Assembly (NCBI RefSeq): GCF_000981765.1
Contig: NZ_CP010975.1
Location: 620,001 to 684,000, forward strand
Length of the DNA stretch: 64,000 nt
DNA from: Kangiella geojedonensis
GTDB lineage: Bacteria > Pseudomonadota > Gammaproteobacteria > Enterobacterales > Kangiellaceae
Direction of reading: 5' to 3'
Both the position numbers and the translations under genes were made by a program. Each line of letters opens with the position of its first letter. Position 1 is the stretch's first letter. Shown piece by piece: positions 61,416 through 64,000 of the stretch. A model generated the notes under the pieces. That model saw nothing but the letters and a program-made list of their open reading frames with translations, was not told the origin of the DNA and ran no database searches.

Positions 61416-61494
61416 TGTTTTAGTCGTTTATTGAAGATTTTATGAACTCTAAGTCATTGCACAAAAAACTGCAAATATATGCTTGATTTAAATT

Positions 61495-61510
61495 GATTAC
61501 AGGTGTAATC
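61495..61510. promoter_or_regulatory. BlaI/MecI-type operator, first copy
   Basis: GATTACAGGTGTAATC: perfect 7-bp arms around GG, containing TACA-N2-TGTA, the core of BlaI/MecI operators. It lies 77 bases before the blaI-like start. Confidence 0.7.
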
Positions 61511-61520
61511 TTTAACTTGA

Positions 61521-61536
61521 GATTACGTTTGTAATC
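61521..61536. promoter_or_regulatory. BlaI/MecI-type operator, second copy
   Basis: GATTACGTTTGTAATC: 6-bp arms around GTTT, a weaker copy of the first palindrome, centred 26 bases further on, on the blaI-like gene side. Confidence 0.6.
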
Positions 61537-61586
61537 AATTCAGTTAACACAATGTTTAAGATAATCTAAACTGAAATGAGTCGAGT

Positions 61587-61988
61587 ATGACGATCAGAGT
61601 GAGTGAAGCAGAAAAAAGTGTGATGGATGTTCTGTGGCAGGAATCTCCATTATCCAGTCTTGAAGTGGTTGAGAAATTGCAATCACAAGAGTGGAGTGAA
61701 AAAACCGTTAAAACGTTTCTTAATCGTTTGGTTAAGAAGGGCGTGGTGACTTTTGAGAAAGACGGTCGTCGCTATTTGTATTCTCCCGCCATAGAGCGAG
61801 AAGAGTTTTTAGCTGACGAAAGCGAAGGATTTCTCGATAAAGTGTTCAAAGGTAACATGAAAGAATTATTAGCGACGTTTGTTGAGAATAAACAGTTGTC
61901 GCAGAACGAACTGGATTACTTAAAAGGTTTGCTTGACGATAATAAGGGCAACAAGGAAAGAAACAAGGAGAGCAGCGATGTTAAGTGA
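61587..61988 (+). CDS. BlaI/MecI-family repressor
   Basis: A 133-residue winged-helix regulator of the BlaI/MecI/CopY (penicillinase repressor) family: EKSVMDVLWQESPLSSLEVVE, then the recognition helix EKTVKTFLNRLVKKGVV and the wing RRYLYSPAI. The C-terminal helices serve dimer formation and normally hold the protease-sensitive site. It should bind the two palindromes upstream, thus controlling itself and the M56 gene, which overlaps it by 11 bases, and perhaps the divergent symporter. Confidence 0.92.
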   Translation: MTIRVSEAEKSVMDVLWQESPLSSLEVVEKLQSQEWSEKTVKTFLNRLVKKGVVTFEKDGRRYLYSPAIEREEFLADESEGFLDKVFKGNMKELLATFVENKQLSQNELDYLKGLLDDNKGNKERNKESSDVK

Positions 61989-63996
61989 ACTAAAGTTTAA
62001 CGGTTGGTTGGATGCTTTTTGGCAATTTAACCTCGATCTTAGTGTGGTCGTATTAACGGTTCTCATCGTCCGTTTTTTTATTCGTAAAACCACAAAAAGT
62101 TATAACTCATACCTGCTTTGGCTAGCTATTCCGGTCGGTTTTTTACTGGCTAAAGTCGTTGCCTCAATTGACTTCACAAGCGCCAGTTCGAGCTACATTG
62201 GCAATGCGGTTAGCGTTATGATTATGAAGCCAGTCGAAACGTTGCAAAATTATTGGTGGCTCGGCGCATTATGGCTGTCAGGAACCACTTTATTGCTCCT
62301 TCGCTTGATTATCCAACATATTGAGTTACGTAAAGACTTAAGAAATATTCAGCGTCCCTTAGACGAAATGCCTGGCGCTGATATTTTTAAAGCCAGAAAC
62401 TATCAAGTTATCGCGGTTGAACATAACGATATGTCTCCAGCCGTGTATGGTTTTATCAAGCCTAAAATCTATTTTCCTGTGCATGTTGCTAAGCAACTGT
62501 CAGTCGAACAAATACAATTAATTATTGAGCATGAAGAACAACACATAAAACAAAAACACTTATGGTTAAATTTGCTGTGGGATGTGTTGGTGTGTGTCGG
62601 TTGGTTTAATCCGTTGATATACATTGCTCGAAAAGATTTTCGTCATGACCAAGAGTTGTTCTGTGATTACCTAGTGCTGAATAAAACCAGTCAGTCACGA
62701 ACCAAAGATTATGGTCATGCATTGCTTTCAACAGTTTCTGCCACTCACTCTGTAAGTTTACTTTGCTCATGGATGGTTTTTAACCAACTTGAGGAACGTA
62801 TTATGAATATTACCAAACCCATTAACCGAAAAGGAAAGGCTGCATTAACGTTAGGCGCTGGCCTCGTACTTAGTTGTTGCGCTGTTTATGCCGCCAATAA
62901 AGAGGTACATGAAAAGACAATCATCACTAGCGAAGATACGGTGCTCGAACTGCGCGATGATGATGGCATGACGTATATCCAAGAAAACGATAATTTTTAT
63001 ATTGAACAAGATGGCCAGCGTCGTGAGATGACTGAAGCTGAACGTGTGGCTTTTGAGCGTAAGCATGAAGAAGCCATGAAAGAGCTAGAGCTATCAGAGC
63101 AAGAGTTAATTCTAATAGAAAAAGAAATTGAAGACGCTCATCAGGAGTTGGAACTGCATACTGAGGAAATTGAGTTAGCCCAAAAAGAAATCGAGCATGC
63201 TCATGAAGCTATTGCTGAAGCCCAAAGAGAAATTGAGCTGGAGTTCGAAAAAGGCCAGCTGTCAAAAGAGCAAATGCAGGAGATTCGTGAAAGTCTTCAG
63301 CAAGCTAAAGAGCAGATGAGAAAAGATAAAGTTCTCATTAAAGTCGATATGGAGAAAGCTAAAGAAGGCTTGAGGAAAGCTAAAGTTGAAATCAGGGAAA
63401 AACGTTTAAACAAGCAATATCGCACGCCGAACAGTGATGGCCATCGAGTTATTACCGTAGACGAGAACCTAGTGAAAAATAGCAAAGGACATAACAGTCA
63501 CGTTATCAAGTTAGTTGATGACAGTGGAAAGGTTTATCTAAAAAGGGATGGTGACTATCGCATTAAAGTTGATGGTGAAGAAAGAGATATGACTTCTGAG
63601 GAAAGGGCTTACTTTGATGAAAAAGTTGAAGCAATTCCAGCACCGCCGAAGCCACCTAAACCTGGCGCTGCAAAACGAGTATACAAAAAAGTATCTGCAG
63701 CAGGGCCAAAACCGCCTAAGCCACCGAAGGGTGCTAAAAGCCCGCTAGAGCCATTGCATCAGCCAAGCCCTAATTACCCACAGGCAGCGGTAGAGCAAAA
63801 CATTGAAGGCTATGTGAACTTAACGTTTGATATCAATAACAATGGAGAGGCGACTAATATCCGTGTGGTTGATGCTAGTAATAGCGGACTCTTTAATAAG
63901 AGTGCGATTGATGCTGTAAAACAGTGGAAGTTTGCTGAAAAAGATTATGGTAAAAAAAGTATGAATTATAAGATGAAATTTGCTCTAGATTCTTAA
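61978..63996 (+). CDS. M56 (BlaR1-like) membrane peptidase fused to coiled coil and TonB C-terminal domain
   Basis: A 672-residue protein. Residues about 1-290 are a M56 peptidase: helices near 17-33, 40-60, 90-110 and the zinc motif HEEQH (185-189, HExxH), with ELFCDYLV giving a likely third ligand. A further helix (about 283-303, ALTLGAGLVLSCCAVYAA) leads outside. Then comes a long Glu/Lys-rich coiled coil (about 355-475), a repeated motif of EDAHQELELHTEEIELAQ kind, a Pro/Lys-rich linker (PAPPKPPKPG, PKPPKPPKGA) and a TonB C-terminal domain (about 590-672: SPNYPQAAVEQNIEGYVNL, AIDAVKQWKFAEKDYGKK). No penicillin-binding sensor domain is present. It ends four bases before the window edge. 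Confidence 0.88.
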   Translation: MLSELKFNGWLDAFWQFNLDLSVVVLTVLIVRFFIRKTTKSYNSYLLWLAIPVGFLLAKVVASIDFTSASSSYIGNAVSVMIMKPVETLQNYWWLGALWLSGTTLLLLRLIIQHIELRKDLRNIQRPLDEMPGADIFKARNYQVIAVEHNDMSPAVYGFIKPKIYFPVHVAKQLSVEQIQLIIEHEEQHIKQKHLWLNLLWDVLVCVGWFNPLIYIARKDFRHDQELFCDYLVLNKTSQSRTKDYGHALLSTVSATHSVSLLCSWMVFNQLEERIMNITKPINRKGKAALTLGAGLVLSCCAVYAANKEVHEKTIITSEDTVLELRDDDGMTYIQENDNFYIEQDGQRREMTEAERVAFERKHEEAMKELELSEQELILIEKEIEDAHQELELHTEEIELAQKEIEHAHEAIAEAQREIELEFEKGQLSKEQMQEIRESLQQAKEQMRKDKVLIKVDMEKAKEGLRKAKVEIREKRLNKQYRTPNSDGHRVITVDENLVKNSKGHNSHVIKLVDDSGKVYLKRDGDYRIKVDGEERDMTSEERAYFDEKVEAIPAPPKPPKPGAAKRVYKKVSAAGPKPPKPPKGAKSPLEPLHQPSPNYPQAAVEQNIEGYVNLTFDINNNGEATNIRVVDASNSGLFNKSAIDAVKQWKFAEKDYGKKSMNYKMKFALDS

Positions 63997-64000
63997 AGCT

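Overview
The window looks like an ordinary chromosomal segment of a marine gammaproteobacterium, most like the Kangiellaceae / Oceanospirillales; this is an inference from gene content and moderate GC, because no 16S rRNA is present. Housekeeping blocks typical of gammaproteobacteria are recognisable: a Pro-Arg-His-Leu tRNA cluster, tig-clpP-clpX-lon-hupB-ppiD, sapABCDF, gloB/yafS-like/rnhA/dnaQ, ycjXF, fadR and sohB. I saw no insertion sequence, prophage, integrase or CRISPR array.

Layout. 1-3.1 kb: end of a CDP-diglyceride synthase gene, an acyltransferase, a lipoprotein, a small membrane protein and folD. 3.1-3.7 kb: four tRNAs behind a stable-RNA-type promoter. 3.8-16.3 kb: protein quality control (tig, clpP, clpX, lon, hupB, tRNA-Val, tRNA-Asp, ppiD). 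The usual clpP-clpX pair is split by about 4 kb holding two convergent unusual genes: a nucleotide-transporter-like membrane protein with a C-terminal cadherin/Ig-like domain, and a predicted exported phosphatase fused to a kinase-like domain. 16.4-21.7 kb: sapFDCBA on the minus strand. 22-28.5 kb: an outer-membrane-barrel candidate and a Vibrio-type TonB2 operon (DUF3450, ttpC, exbB, exbD, tonB, TPR lipid-free exported protein). 28.6-33.1 kb: ycjX-ycjF and a NatAB-type ABC exporter.

33.2-37.5 kb: mltD, gloB, a methyltransferase, rnhA and dnaQ. 37.5-37.9 kb: an unusual non-coding stretch with two stem-loops and a possible attenuator ahead of the next operon. 37.9-45.4 kb: a nine-gene Mrp-type cation/proton antiporter operon (E-F-G-A'B-C-D plus two more antiporter-like subunits and a small membrane protein). 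45.4-50.2 kb: a large exported protein with FN3-like and possible MACPF-like parts, a divergent CadC/ToxR-type membrane regulator with a beta-propeller sensor, and a tiny exported peptide with a Cys loop. 50.6-53.7 kb: fadR and a VolA/Pla-1-type lipase. 53.8-61.4 kb: sohB, tpm, an S9 peptidase, a LuxR-TPR regulator, a YiiX-like cysteine peptidase and a dicarboxylate/amino acid symporter. 61.5-64 kb: a BlaI-type repressor with two operator-like palindromes and an M56 peptidase fused to a TonB C-terminal domain.

The best candidates for an undescribed system are the pair inside clpP/clpX (a possible nucleotide exchanger next to an extracytoplasmic kinase/phosphatase), the CadC-type sensor with its exported neighbour and Cys-loop peptide, and the BlaI/M56-TonB pair. 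All functions come from motif reading by eye; no database search was run.
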